From an uncultured SAR116 cluster alpha proteobacterium (GTDB taxonomy: Bacteria; Pseudomonadota; Alphaproteobacteria; Puniceispirillales; Puniceispirillaceae), in assembly GCA_902520885.1 (NCBI GenBank), contig CABYPW010000002.1, positions 124,001 to 188,000 on the forward strand: a stretch of 64,000 nucleotides of DNA, written 5' to 3'. Both the position numbers and the translations under genes were made by a program. The stretch's first letter is position 1. The number at the start of each line of letters is the position of its first letter. Below are positions 55,233 to 64,000 of this stretch, piece by piece. Below the pieces are notes generated by a model. That model did not search any database, was not told the DNA's origin, and worked only from the letters and a program-made list of their open reading frames with translations.

Positions 55233-55969
55233 AAAGTAAAATTTGGTATTTTTTTCATCAAATCCATTGCTGTAGTATCAATTAAGAGTGGTGTGAAAGT
55301 TACGTATCCATTTTCCAAATAAAACCTATCACTTTTAGGATTTGTCTCTAAACGTTGATTGATAGGCCCAATACTGTAAAGATTTAGATTTTTACTCGCA
55401 AAAATCTGGTCAGACATTTTATGGCTATCCAATACCGCCGCTCGGATCCCTCTAACTTTTGAAACATCTACTGAAGGGAAATTTACATTTAATACATGGC
55501 GTGGGGGAAGTTTAACAGACAAAGCATTATCAAGAACTTGTTTGCCGAATTTTCTAGCTACTTCAAAGTCTGTTTCTAATTTTCCATAGCGCTGGCTAAA
55601 AGCAATGGCCCTAATTCCAACAATAGATGCCTCTCTCGCAGCTCCTACTGTTCCTGAATAGCCCACGTCATCTGAAGCGTTCATTCCATGATTAATGCCA
55701 GAAAGAACAAGGTCAGGAGGATTATCTTTAAATAACAAATTTAATGCCAGCATTACGCAATCTGCAGGAGTGCCAGAACAAATATATCGATTAGCAGTAA
55801 CTTTAGAGAAATATAGTTCATCTTGGAGGGATATAGCTTGACTTGTCCCTGAGCGGTTATCTCTTGGTGCAACAGTAGTGATATTGTTTGTAAGAGTCTT
55901 TGCCAGGCTTTCAAGCAATTTAAGACCATATGAATCAATACCATCATCATTTGTAATTAGAATTTTCAT
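55229..55969 (-). CDS. surE: 5'/3'-nucleotidase SurE
   Basis: A 246-residue divalent-metal nucleotidase. The metal site is ITNDDGID at residues 4-11 with later Ser (APRDNRSGTS) and Asn (LSGINHGMN). GTVGAAREA is also typical. Removes phosphate from nucleoside monophosphates, and is linked to stress survival together with pcm. Confidence 0.95.
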   Translation of the reverse strand: MKILITNDDGIDSYGLKLLESLAKTLTNNITTVAPRDNRSGTSQAISLQDELYFSKVTANRYICSGTPADCVMLALNLLFKDNPPDLVLSGINHGMNASDDVGYSGTVGAAREASIVGIRAIAFSQRYGKLETDFEVARKFGKQVLDNALSVKLPPRHVLNVNFPSVDVSKVRGIRAAVLDSHKMSDQIFASKNLNLYSIGPINQRLETNPKSDRFYLENGYVTFTPLLIDTTAMDLMKKIPNFTL

Positions 55970-56059
55970 TTTACCACATAAACAATCATTTTTCTTGAGA
56001 ATAAAATTAGCAACAAGAATATTTTTTTATAGTTTTAATTAAAAAAATTTTTCAGATTA

Positions 56060-57337
56060 CTAGCTAATTTTTTCTACACCCATATAGCTATGGAGCACTT
56101 CAGGAAGAAGGATGCTACCATCCTTTTGTTGGCCGTTTTCCATTATAGCAACAATACATCTACCTACTGCTAATGCAGAACCATTCAAAGTGTGAACAAA
56201 TTCTGTATCCTTTTCACCCGATTTTCTAAATCTAGCATTCATTCTTCTTGCCTGAAAAGGTCCACAGTTAGAACATGAAGATATTTCTCTAAAACGCCCC
56301 ACTCCATCATCCTGTCCTGGCAACCAAACTTCAATATCATATGTTTTCTGTGCAGAAAAACCTGTATCACCGGCGCATAATTTTACTACACGATAAGGTA
56401 AGTTAAGTTTTTTAAGCACACTTTCTGCGACGGAAGTCATTCTTTCTAGCTCTTTTTCAGAATCTTTAGGATCGGTAATTGAAACCAATTCAACCTTGGA
56501 AAATTGATGTTGGCGTATCATTCCCCTTGTATCACGACCCGCAGAGCCTGCTTCAGAACGGAAGCATGGTGTGTAAGCCGTTAATCGCATTGGCAAAGAG
56601 TCTAAATCTATTATTTGGTTGGCTGCTAAGTTGGTAAGCGGCACTTCAGCAGTCGGAATTAGCCATCTTCCATCCGTCGTTTGGAATAAATCATCCTCAA
56701 ATTTGGGGAGTTGCCCAGTCCCTGTCATCGTCTTTGAATTAACTAGGGCAGGAGGTAGGATTTCGGTGTATCCAAATTCTAGAGTGTGTATATCAAGCAT
56801 AAATGACGAAAGTGCTCTTTCTAATCTTGCCATATGGCCTTTCAGAATAACAAATCTTGCGCCTGATAAATTAGCCGCTGCTTCAAAATTTAGGCCCTTA
56901 TTTATTTCACCAAGCGCCACATGATCAAGAGGCTGAAAATCAAACGAAGGAATGATCCCAAACTGTTTCAACAATATATTATCTTCCTCATTCAAGCCAT
57001 CAGGCACATCATCCGACAAAATATTTGGCATTGAAAATAATAAAGAATTAATTCGCTCAGCCAAATTTGATTCTTCATGCTCTAATTCTGGAATTTCTAA
57101 TTTAATTGATGCAACTTCGGACATTAAATTGACTACATCAACACCCGCAGCTTTCATGCTACCAATTTTTTTTGATACTTCATTTCTTCGTGCTCGAAGT
57201 GACTGTAACTCAGTTTGTATTTTACGCCTTTTTTCATCAAGAGACAAAACCTCCAGCGAGGGACTATTAAGTCCTCTTCTCTGCATAAACCTATCAAATT
57301 CCGTTGGATTATCGCGAATAAATCTTATATCGTGCAT
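56060..57337 (-). CDS. serS: Seryl-tRNA synthetase
   Basis: A 425-residue class II synthetase. The N-terminal 100 residues form the coiled-coil arm that contacts the tRNA-Ser variable loop. Motif 2 is FRSEAGSAGRDTRGMIRQHQ and motif 3 is in NGSALAVGRCIVAIMENGQ. Charges serine and selenocysteine tRNAs. It lies between tatC and surE. Confidence 0.96.
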   Translation of the reverse strand: MHDIRFIRDNPTEFDRFMQRRGLNSPSLEVLSLDEKRRKIQTELQSLRARRNEVSKKIGSMKAAGVDVVNLMSEVASIKLEIPELEHEESNLAERINSLLFSMPNILSDDVPDGLNEEDNILLKQFGIIPSFDFQPLDHVALGEINKGLNFEAAANLSGARFVILKGHMARLERALSSFMLDIHTLEFGYTEILPPALVNSKTMTGTGQLPKFEDDLFQTTDGRWLIPTAEVPLTNLAANQIIDLDSLPMRLTAYTPCFRSEAGSAGRDTRGMIRQHQFSKVELVSITDPKDSEKELERMTSVAESVLKKLNLPYRVVKLCAGDTGFSAQKTYDIEVWLPGQDDGVGRFREISSCSNCGPFQARRMNARFRKSGEKDTEFVHTLNGSALAVGRCIVAIMENGQQKDGSILLPEVLHSYMGVEKIS

Positions 57338-57368
57338 AAGGCTTCTCCTTAGCGTATGCTAAAGTAAA

Positions 57369-58184
57369 TCAATCGTTTGTATTTTCAAAATCTTTATTCT
57401 TATTAAAAAAACGAGATCCTATAATCGAAATTTCGTAAAGTAAAATCACTGGTATCGCCAACATTACCTGAGAAATTACATCTGGTGGAGTAAGTATTGC
57501 TGCAGCAATAAAAGCTATCAATATTGCATATTTTCGATTTCGAGCTAAACCAGATGGTGTAACAATACCTGCTTTAGTAAGTAATAATAAAATCACTGGT
57601 AATTCGAATGATACTCCAAAAGCAAACATTAATCTCATCACAAGGCTTAAATATTCGCTTATTCTCGGCTCAACTTCAATTGGGAGAGTCCCCTCTCCTC
57701 CAACCATTTCGAAAGACAAGAAAAAATCCCAGGCAAGAGGAATGACAAGATAATAAACCATGGCTGCACCCGTGGCAAATAAGATGGGTGTAGCAATGAG
57801 AAAGGGCATAAAAGCTGAACGCTCATTTTTATAAAGACCTGGAGCTACAAACCTCCAAACCTGAAGTAAAATTAAGGGAAAAGTAATGGAAATTGATATA
57901 AAAAATGCTACTTTAACTTGTGTAAAAAATCCCTCATGTAATCCAGTAAAAATCATCCGACCACCGCGTTCTGAAAGTATTTCAGCTAGAGGCGCTTGTA
58001 ACCAAAAATAGACATAATCTGCTGCGTTAAAAGACCCACCCCCAAAAGGTCTGATAAAGCATAAGAAAAATAAAACAATAAAAGCTAGGAAAATAATCCC
58101 AATACGATTGCGTAATTCGGTTAGGTGTTCCATAAGAGACATAGAACCTAGCTCTTCGTCTTTTTTTTGTTCTTTCTCTGACAT
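57369..58184 (-). CDS. tatC: Sec-independent protein translocase subunit TatC
   Basis: A 271-residue membrane protein with six hydrophobic segments. SLMEHLTELRNRIG at the N-terminus and the periplasmic FVAPGLYKNERSAF loop are highly typical; the Glu of PLVMRLMFAFGVSFELP is in the fourth segment. Forms the twin-arginine signal receptor with TatB. The start overlaps the tatB stop by one base. Confidence 0.95.
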   Translation of the reverse strand: MSEKEQKKDEELGSMSLMEHLTELRNRIGIIFLAFIVLFFLCFIRPFGGGSFNAADYVYFWLQAPLAEILSERGGRMIFTGLHEGFFTQVKVAFFISISITFPLILLQVWRFVAPGLYKNERSAFMPFLIATPILFATGAAMVYYLVIPLAWDFFLSFEMVGGEGTLPIEVEPRISEYLSLVMRLMFAFGVSFELPVILLLLTKAGIVTPSGLARNRKYAILIAFIAAAILTPPDVISQVMLAIPVILLYEISIIGSRFFNKNKDFENTND

Positions 58185-58534
58185 TACCCATCCCTAAGGG
58201 AAGAGGGATCCTTAGAATCAACATACACTTGCTTTAAGTCGCTTTCTAATTCTTTCCCCACTGATTTTACATCTTTAGAAATTGAATCATCTAACAACTC
58301 AGAAATTTCTTCAAAATCTCCAGACTTTGCATCCTGAAAAACTCTCTTTACATCCTTTAATTCATCATCATTCGACATTTCCCTGAGGCTTTTCGTGAAT
58401 TCAGATGACATACTTCTTGCTTGAGACGAAAACTTTGTAAAAGCACGCAAAACTCTTGGTAAGTCTTTTGGTCCTACTACCAAGACTAGCACAAATGCTA
58501 CTAACATAAATTCTTGCCAACCAAAATCAAACAT
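58184..58534 (-). CDS. tatB: Sec-independent protein translocase subunit TatB
   Basis: A 116-residue protein: one short helix (FDFGWQEFMLVAFVLVLVVG) with GPKDLPRVLRAF after it, the TatB signature, then an amphipathic helix and an acidic tail. The spacing to tatA is 54 bp. Confidence 0.92.
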   Translation of the reverse strand: MFDFGWQEFMLVAFVLVLVVGPKDLPRVLRAFTKFSSQARSMSSEFTKSLREMSNDDELKDVKRVFQDAKSGDFEEISELLDDSISKDVKSVGKELESDLKQVYVDSKDPSSLRDG

Positions 58535-58588
58535 AAATAAACCTAGATATTAGAGTTAGAACGAAGTTAAAAGGATACTAAATTTTAC

Positions 58589-58921
58589 TTATTTCTTTAT
58601 TGCTTGTTTCTTAGACGACTTCTTTTTTACTGTTTTCTTTTTTGCAGCTTTTTTTGGAGTTTTTTTCTTAGAACTCTTTTTAACAGAAGTGGCTTTAGGA
58701 CGAACAGTTGTTTGTTCAGAAGGACCATTATCTTCGATGTAAACAGCGTCTTGAGCTAAACTGTCATCACCGTTGGTATTTTCATCTTTCATACCTTTTT
58801 TGAAGTTCTTTAGCCCCTTTCCAAAGTCACCCATTATTCCTGAAATTTTTCCTGGCCTTGCAAACAATATTAATACAACTGCAAGTACCACTAACCATTG
58901 CCAGAGACTAAAAGCGCCCAT
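58589..58921 (-). CDS. tatA: Sec-independent protein translocase subunit TatA, Lys-rich tail
   Basis: A 110-residue pore-forming Tat subunit. The short helix [17 protein letters not shown] is followed by the TatA signature [14 protein letters not shown]. The last 40 residues are unusually basic, built of Lys-Lys-Ser/Thr/Ala repeats ([16 protein letters not shown]), where most TatA tails are short and acidic or neutral. First gene of the tatABC-serS-surE-pcm-M23 run. Confidence 0.92.
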   Translation of the reverse strand: MGAFSLWQWLVVLAVVLILFARPGKISGIMGDFGKGLKNFKKGMKDENTNGDDSLAQDAVYIEDNGPSEQTTVRPKATSVKKSSKKKTPKKAAKKKTVKKKSSKKQAIKK

Positions 58922-59128
58922 TTTAAATACTCCCTTTTATTTTAACTTACCTTAATTACTAACTATCACTAAAACTTTTATATTAAAATATTTCATGTAG
59001 AAGAATTGGGAACCCCATACACCTGATTATTTATATCGTCATCAATAAATAATTTACAGAACTTTATGATCAAAATCTTATACTTAAGATATCTATTTTT
59101 AAAGTCACAAAATAACCTGCTACAAAGT

Positions 59129-60160
59129 TTATTCTGGAAAAATAAATACCTGTTCAGGGTCTATCTCTACAAAAACGTTTTCTCCAATTTCAAACCAGCT
59201 TAAACCTGGTATTCTTGCATGTAAATGCAACTCAGCGCTTCCAGCAGAAACTGATAAGTGGACTAGCGAATTTTTTCCTAGAAGATGTGTCTCAACCACT
59301 GATGCAGTTGCACCTTGAGATTTTAAGGATAAATTGAGAGCCTCATGCCTGACAACTATCTGAACTCTTGTGCCTTCAGCATAATTATCTGCGTTATAAG
59401 TTCCAAACACAGTCTCTATTTTTTTATTTTTTACAGTACCAGGAATATGATTTACTTCGCCAAAAAATTCTGCAACAAACCTATTCTTAGGTCTGCAATA
59501 TAAATCTATTGGTCTCCCCTGTTGAATTTCCTTACCCTTATTTAAAACTATAATTTTATCTGACATGAACATTGCTTCTTCCGCGTCATGAGTTACCATT
59601 AAAGCTGATGTTTCAGTATTCCTCAATATATGAAGTATTTGGTCACGCACTCGCTCCCTCAACCTACTATCAAGTCCGCTAAATGGTTCATCCAGCAATA
59701 TGATAGCTGGATTTGGTGCTAATGCTCTTGCTAACGCGACACGTTGCTGCTGGCCGCCAGATAACTCATGTGGATATTTCTCAGAAAACTTTTCAATATC
59801 CAGTTCCCTCATTAAATCGGTAATATTTTTTACGCTTCCAGAAGTTTTTTCATTTAGACCAAACAGAATATTCTGTTTAACAGTTAAATGCGGAAACAAA
59901 GCATATGATTGAAAAACTAATCCCACACCCCTTTCTTCTGGGGGAAGGACAAAGCCAGGTGATGAAATAATTTTCTCATTTAGTTTAATGAATCCAGCAT
60001 CCGGGATTTCTAATCCAGCAGCTAATCTTAAGAGTGTAGTTTTACCGCACCCTGAGGGCCCAAGCAATGAGACAACTTCATTATGTTGAACATTAAACGA
60101 TATATTAGAAATAATTTTCTCTGTTTCGTAGCTGTGTGAAATATTATCAAAAGAAATCAT
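59129..60160 (-). CDS. ABC transporter ATP-binding protein, FbpC/PotA-like, without partners nearby
   Basis: A 343-residue ATPase with all motifs: Walker A GPSGCGKTT, VFQSYALFPHL, LSGGQQQR, Walker B IILLDEPFSGLD and MVTHDAEEA. The last 110 residues are a TOBE domain of the iron(III)/spermidine/sulfate importer class. No permease or binding-protein gene is close, so it must serve a transporter encoded elsewhere. It sits between scpB and tatA, where most alphaproteobacteria have none, 60 bp from scpB and 207 bp from tatA. Confidence 0.87.
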   Translation of the reverse strand: MISFDNISHSYETEKIISNISFNVQHNEVVSLLGPSGCGKTTLLRLAAGLEIPDAGFIKLNEKIISSPGFVLPPEERGVGLVFQSYALFPHLTVKQNILFGLNEKTSGSVKNITDLMRELDIEKFSEKYPHELSGGQQQRVALARALAPNPAIILLDEPFSGLDSRLRERVRDQILHILRNTETSALMVTHDAEEAMFMSDKIIVLNKGKEIQQGRPIDLYCRPKNRFVAEFFGEVNHIPGTVKNKKIETVFGTYNADNYAEGTRVQIVVRHEALNLSLKSQGATASVVETHLLGKNSLVHLSVSAGSAELHLHARIPGLSWFEIGENVFVEIDPEQVFIFPE

Positions 60161-60220
60161 ATCGGAATTTGCCTATCCACTTCATGTATTTTCTGTTTCA
60201 TAAATTTTCTCCAATTCATC

Positions 60221-60889
60221 TTAGTCATCTAATAAAGTTTCTAATTCAAAATTCTCTTCATCTTCCTTATAAAAACTTTCTTCATTTTCTTCAAATAAAG
60301 CTACTTCAGTCCCTTCTGAGGGGAATGATTGATCTTCCAGTTCTCCGATTGATTGTCCTTTCCGCAGTAAACCAGCTGACTTAAGCTCTTCAATACCAGG
60401 CAAATCATCTAAATCTGAGAGCCCGAAATAATCTAGAAAATTGATTGTAGTGCCCCAAGTAAGAGGTCTGCCAGGAGTACGTCGTCTACCACGAGGTTTA
60501 ATCCAATTTTGCTCTAGCAAAATATCTATTGTACCTCTAGAAAGACCAATACCCCTTATTTCTTCGATTTCTGAACGAGTTATTGGCTGATGATAAGCAA
60601 TTATAGAGAGCACTTCCATTGCTGCACGTGAGAGAGGTCTTTCAACAGCCCGTTCTAAGTTTAATCTTGCAGAAATATCTGGGCGAGTTCTAAACACAAA
60701 ATGGTCTGAAGAAATCTTTTGAAGCTGCACACCACTATCGCTTGAATACCTTTTTTCAATTATTTCAATTATGTCGTTTAATTCAAATTCCTCTAAATAA
60801 GGCGATAATTCCTTTGCAGAAACGGGGGTTGTAGATGCAAATATTAAGGCCTCTATAACTCTTGCAATATTTTTCTTATTTTCAATCAT
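60221..60889 (-). CDS. scpB: Segregation and condensation protein B
   Basis: A 222-residue kleisin-associated protein with two winged-helix domains. RVIEALIFASTTPVSAKEL, AMEVLSIIAYHQPITRSEIEEIRG and FLDYFGLSDLDDLPGIEEL are typical. The acidic C-terminal tail (about 40 residues, many Glu) is a common extension. Works with ScpA and SMC in chromosome condensation. Overlaps scpA by 8 bp. Confidence 0.93.
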   Translation of the reverse strand: MIENKKNIARVIEALIFASTTPVSAKELSPYLEEFELNDIIEIIEKRYSSDSGVQLQKISSDHFVFRTRPDISARLNLERAVERPLSRAAMEVLSIIAYHQPITRSEIEEIRGIGLSRGTIDILLEQNWIKPRGRRRTPGRPLTWGTTINFLDYFGLSDLDDLPGIEELKSAGLLRKGQSIGELEDQSFPSEGTEVALFEENEESFYKEDEENFELETLLDD

Positions 60890-61664
60890 TTATTTCTCTT
60901 TTTGCACGTAACAAAATAGGTGAAAATTTTGAATCTTGTTTTATGGATACAGAACCCTCTTTTACTAATTCAAGCACAGCCCCAAAATGGGAAGCAACTA
61001 CGGAAGAATAATGTTGTTCTTTCCTACCTTTGGGGGGCAAAAATTGTATTAGATCCAACCATTCTGGGATGGATGGAATTAATTTGCGTAGACGTTCTAT
61101 CGCTTCTTGTACAGTGTATAACTTAGTTACTTTATAGGTTAACGTATTATTATTCTTAGCTGAACGAATATCTCCATATACTTTAAGTAGATCATAAAGA
61201 TTCGCAGTAAATGTTATTTTATCTGAAATTGGGAAGTCATCCGGCATTCCGCGTATAAGCCTGGATTTATGAAGTTTAGGCAATTGCATAAGATGCTTTG
61301 ATGCTGATTGCATAGCTTCTAGACGTTTCAGCTGAAACTTTAATGCGTCGGTCATATCAATTAAATTATCTACCTCTTCTTGATTAGAGTTAGGTATTAT
61401 CAATCTAGATTTTAGAAAAGTAAGCCATGCAGCCATTACTAAGTAATCAGCTGCAATTTCTAAATCTAATTTTTGAGCTTTTTCTATAAATGTTAAATAC
61501 TGTTCTGCGAGAGGCAAGACCGCTATTCGTGATAAATCAACTTTTTGCTCTCTTGCCAAAGATAACAGCATATCTATTGGACCTTCGTACCCATCTAAGT
61601 TCAACAAAAATGGCAATTGCAATTGTCCAGATTGGCTTAGATCACTTGATAACCTATCCGACAT
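60882..61664 (-). CDS. scpA: Segregation and condensation protein A
   Basis: A 260-residue kleisin. ATG 61664 is chosen because GGAAAGAGAG lies before it and the upstream gene ends at 61667; a start at 61700 would overlap more. FLLNLDGYEGPIDMLLSLAREQKVDLSRI and AADYLVMAAWLTFLKSRLIIP are the SMC-binding family motifs. Bridges the SMC dimer with ScpB. Confidence 0.93.
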   Translation of the reverse strand: MSDRLSSDLSQSGQLQLPFLLNLDGYEGPIDMLLSLAREQKVDLSRIAVLPLAEQYLTFIEKAQKLDLEIAADYLVMAAWLTFLKSRLIIPNSNQEEVDNLIDMTDALKFQLKRLEAMQSASKHLMQLPKLHKSRLIRGMPDDFPISDKITFTANLYDLLKVYGDIRSAKNNNTLTYKVTKLYTVQEAIERLRKLIPSIPEWLDLIQFLPPKGRKEQHYSSVVASHFGAVLELVKEGSVSIKQDSKFSPILLRAKREIND

Positions 61665-61666
61665 AA

Positions 61667-62542
61667 TCAACTCTCTTTCCTGATTTTTCTTACAATACAA
61701 TCCTGCCCTGCAGATTTTAAGAGATTACAAGTTGATACAGCACGATTTTGCAAAATGGGCTCTGTAATAACACGCCAATAAATCCCAGAGGAACCCGTAT
61801 CAATCTTTGTTACCTCCAGCATAATTCCATCCAACCTGTTTTTATGCTTTTCCATTAAGATTGCGGCTTGCTGTTTTGCCTTCTCACGTTTGGCAAACGC
61901 TGCTAGTTGTACTTTATATGTTTTATTACTGGAATTGATTTTTGGCGGAACAGGTTTGTTCATCGATTCTAAATTTGAAGATTGTTTACTTTTATTATTT
62001 GTTATTTTTTCTTGAGAATCCTCATTTGAAATGTTTCGCAAATCAAGTTTCGTATTGTCTTGGTCAATTATGTCAGTAAGTTTAATCTCGTTTTTTTCAT
62101 TATTTGATGGATTTATTTTATTTTCTGATGAATCTTTAAGAGTAGTTGTGCTGTTTTCAGCATGTTTAACTGAATTTTTTTGTTGAATAAGTAATTTTTC
62201 TTCAACATCACTATTTTCTTTTACTAACGCAACTGGCGGTAATTCTGGTGCAGCATCGGGCAGAAGTAATTTTTCGGTTCTATTGTCTGTTTCTGTAAGT
62301 CCCTCCAATATTCTAAGAACCTGAGATTCTTGATAAGGTATAACTTTACCACCGGGGTCCTCAGGCTTAATTTTAAATACAGTTTTATTTGGTTTTAGCA
62401 CAGGTAACTCCGAAATTGATTCTGACCTTTTCATAGAATACCAGAAACCAAAACTTGCTACAGCGACAGCTGATAAAATAAAGCTTATTAAAAGGAAAAT
62501 TCTTAAAAATGAACTTGACTTTTCAGTCTCTCTTTCTGTCAT
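61667..62542 (-). CDS. SPOR-domain membrane protein
   Basis: A 291-residue single-span protein. The N-terminal helix (IFLLISFILSAVAVASFGFWY) anchors a long Asn/Ser/Lys-rich linker; the last 75 residues form a SPOR domain (YKVQLAAFAKREKAKQQAA...IYWRVIT...CIVRKI). SPOR domains bind septal glycan. The gene lies between argS and scpA, a position where alphaproteobacteria usually have a SPOR gene. It is named only by domain. Confidence 0.87.
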   Translation of the reverse strand: MTERETEKSSSFLRIFLLISFILSAVAVASFGFWYSMKRSESISELPVLKPNKTVFKIKPEDPGGKVIPYQESQVLRILEGLTETDNRTEKLLLPDAAPELPPVALVKENSDVEEKLLIQQKNSVKHAENSTTTLKDSSENKINPSNNEKNEIKLTDIIDQDNTKLDLRNISNEDSQEKITNNKSKQSSNLESMNKPVPPKINSSNKTYKVQLAAFAKREKAKQQAAILMEKHKNRLDGIMLEVTKIDTGSSGIYWRVITEPILQNRAVSTCNLLKSAGQDCIVRKIRKES

Positions 62543-62546
62543 TATT

Positions 62547-64000
62547 CTACATTTCCTCCAGAGCGTTAATAGAAAGCAAATTTAATCCAATTTTTGTAAC
62601 AGTTGCCGTTGCCTCAACCAAATGCATTCTAGATAATGTTAATTCATCATCTATTTCATGAATAAATTTTAATTCTGGATTATCTCTACCTGCATTCCAC
62701 AGAGCGTGAAACCTTCCTGCTAGCTCCATTAAATAAAAAGCAATTCGATGAGGCTCATACTGTTTGACCGCTGCTTCGATATACTTTGGCCAACAAGCAA
62801 GATGCTTTATCAAACGAATTTCATAAATATTAGTAAGTAATGAAAGGTTAGCTTTGCCTAATGGTTTTTTGTTTTGCCGCAGAACTGACCTTGCACGCGC
62901 ATGAGCATACTGAACATAAAATACAGGATTTTCTCTACTTTTTTCCGTTACTTTCGCATAGTCAAATTCAAGAGGTTGGTCGTTTCGTCTGGTTAACATC
63001 ATAAAACGCATAACATCTGATCCCACGGCATCAATAACATCGCTCAAAGTTACAAAGGTGCCTGCTCTTTTTGACATTTTCACAGGCTGCCCTCTATCCA
63101 GAAGCGTAACGAGACCGCATTGCTTAACCTTAAGCATTTCTTCTTTTCCTGACATTGCTTGAACAGCGGCTGTCATCCTTTTAACATAACCACTATGGTC
63201 TGCACCTAACACGTCTATTAGCTTCCCACTAGTTCTTTGCAACTTATCATAATGATAAGCTACATCTGATGCAAAATAAGTCCAACTATTATCTGATTTT
63301 TGAAGTGGTCTGTCCACATCATCTCCAAAATCTCTTGAACGAAACAATAATTGTTCTCTTGGCTCCCAATCATTGTCTGAATGTCCCTTTGGCTGTTCTG
63401 GTATCCCATGATAAATCAGACCATTTTCTTGTAATTTATTTATGGCAAAAGACACCTTGCCTTTATTAACTAGCTCTTGTTCAGATGAATAAACATCCAT
63501 CTCTACCCCAAGCCTTGCAAGGTCCTTTTTTATAGAAGTCATCATAATATCAACAGCAATCGGTCCAATTTTTTCAATAACTTCATCTTCAGTGAGATAT
63601 TTTAATTCATTATTAAATTTTGAGGCTAAATGCTCTCCTACTTCAATTAAATAATCACCCGGGTATAATCCCTCTGGAATATTAGCAATTGTCTCTCCTA
63701 ATGCCTGGCAATAACGAAGAAAAGCAGATTTTGATAATGTAACTATTTGTGAACCTGCGTCATTGATATAATATTCTCGAGTAACATTATAACCAGAGAA
63801 CTTCATTAAATTTGCTAACACATCTCCTAAAATAGCACCGCGCGCATGAGCTGCGTGTAAAGGCCCTGTCGGATTGGCTGACACAAACTCAATATTTATA
63901 TTCTTATCAACACCGAGATTATTTTTTCCGTATTCAAATCCTTTGTTTAAAATATCCTCTATTTCTTTACCCCATCTTGAACTGTCAAGATTTATATTTA
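62547..64000 (-). CDS. argS: Arginyl-tRNA synthetase (5' end outside window)
   Basis: The frame is open to the right edge of the window, so the N-terminus is missing; the visible part has 484 codons. The class I HIGH-like motif is SANPTGPLHAAHARGA, and LGADHSGYVKRMTAAVQA, VKMSKRAGTFVTL (KMSKS-like) and the C-terminal all-helical anticodon domain with AHARARSVLRQ and LAGRFHALWNA are typical. It charges arginine to tRNA. Confidence 0.95.
   Translation of the reverse strand, partial: NINLDSSRWGKEIEDILNKGFEYGKNNLGVDKNINIEFVSANPTGPLHAAHARGAILGDVLANLMKFSGYNVTREYYINDAGSQIVTLSKSAFLRYCQALGETIANIPEGLYPGDYLIEVGEHLASKFNNELKYLTEDEVIEKIGPIAVDIMMTSIKKDLARLGVEMDVYSSEQELVNKGKVSFAINKLQENGLIYHGIPEQPKGHSDNDWEPREQLLFRSRDFGDDVDRPLQKSDNSWTYFASDVAYHYDKLQRTSGKLIDVLGADHSGYVKRMTAAVQAMSGKEEMLKVKQCGLVTLLDRGQPVKMSKRAGTFVTLSDVIDAVGSDVMRFMMLTRRNDQPLEFDYAKVTEKSRENPVFYVQYAHARARSVLRQNKKPLGKANLSLLTNIYEIRLIKHLACWPKYIEAAVKQYEPHRIAFYLMELAGRFHALWNAGRDNPELKFIHEIDDELTLSRMHLVEATATVTKIGLNLLSINALEEM

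Overview
The window is visibly A+T-rich (long A/T runs in every spacer, A/T-ending codons) and densely coded. Gene content and gene order point to an alphaproteobacterium, probably a streamlined marine one. The evidence is the order argS-SPOR-scpA-scpB-tatABC-serS-surE-pcm-LysM/M23-yajC-secDF-Mth938-squalene/phytoene synthase-like-trmFO and the order rlpA-dacC-tmk-holB-metG-tatD-MBL, both typical of that class. Low-GC SAR116 or AEGEAN-169 type lineages would fit, but that placement is inference. No CRISPR array, insertion sequence, prophage or rRNA was seen.

Left part (1-22.7 kb) is metabolic and accessory in character. It starts with the 3' end of a long-chain acyl-CoA synthetase, a GntR/FCD regulator and an alpha/beta hydrolase. 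Then comes the most unusual locus: two paralogous proteins (2692-3684 and 5453-6442) in which a nitrile hydratase beta-subunit N-terminal domain is fused in front of a complete cobalt-type alpha subunit (CTLCSC metal site). The beta-subunit C-terminal domain is a separate small gene after the first copy only, and an amidase-signature enzyme lies between the copies on the other strand. Convergent to this is a seven-gene minus-strand operon (12.3 to 6.5 kb): a nitrate/sulfonate/taurine-type ABC importer, an alpha/beta hydrolase and two divergent metallo-beta-lactamase-fold proteins. A reasonable reading is uptake and breakdown of a nitrile or amide (nitrile to amide to acid plus ammonia), but the substrate is unknown. 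Further right are an Old Yellow Enzyme relative, an EamA exporter, a CocE/NonD hydrolase, a UbiH-type FAD monooxygenase, a nucleoside hydrolase, a DsbA-like protein, a medium-chain reductase and two proteins of unknown function.

Middle part (22.8-40.2 kb) holds tRNA-Ser(UGA), a cell-wall and housekeeping run (mltB-like, rlpA, dacC, tmk, holB, metG, tatD, MBL), a flavin-reductase-like protein, an AEC transporter, a TPP-riboswitch-controlled thiamine importer (thiBPQ), tRNA-Lys(UUU), an FkbM methyltransferase and an NCS2 purine permease closed by a long hairpin terminator.

Right part (40.2-64 kb) is core: coaD, gyrA, ssb, divergent uvrA-trmFO, then the long conserved minus-strand cluster for protein export (yajC, secD, secF, tatABC), cell-division envelope proteins (SPOR, LysM/M23), repair (surE, pcm), chromosome condensation (scpAB) and tRNA charging (serS, argS; argS runs off the window). 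Two local departures from the usual order are an orphan FbpC-like ATPase between scpB and tatA, and no nagZ between the SPOR gene and scpA.
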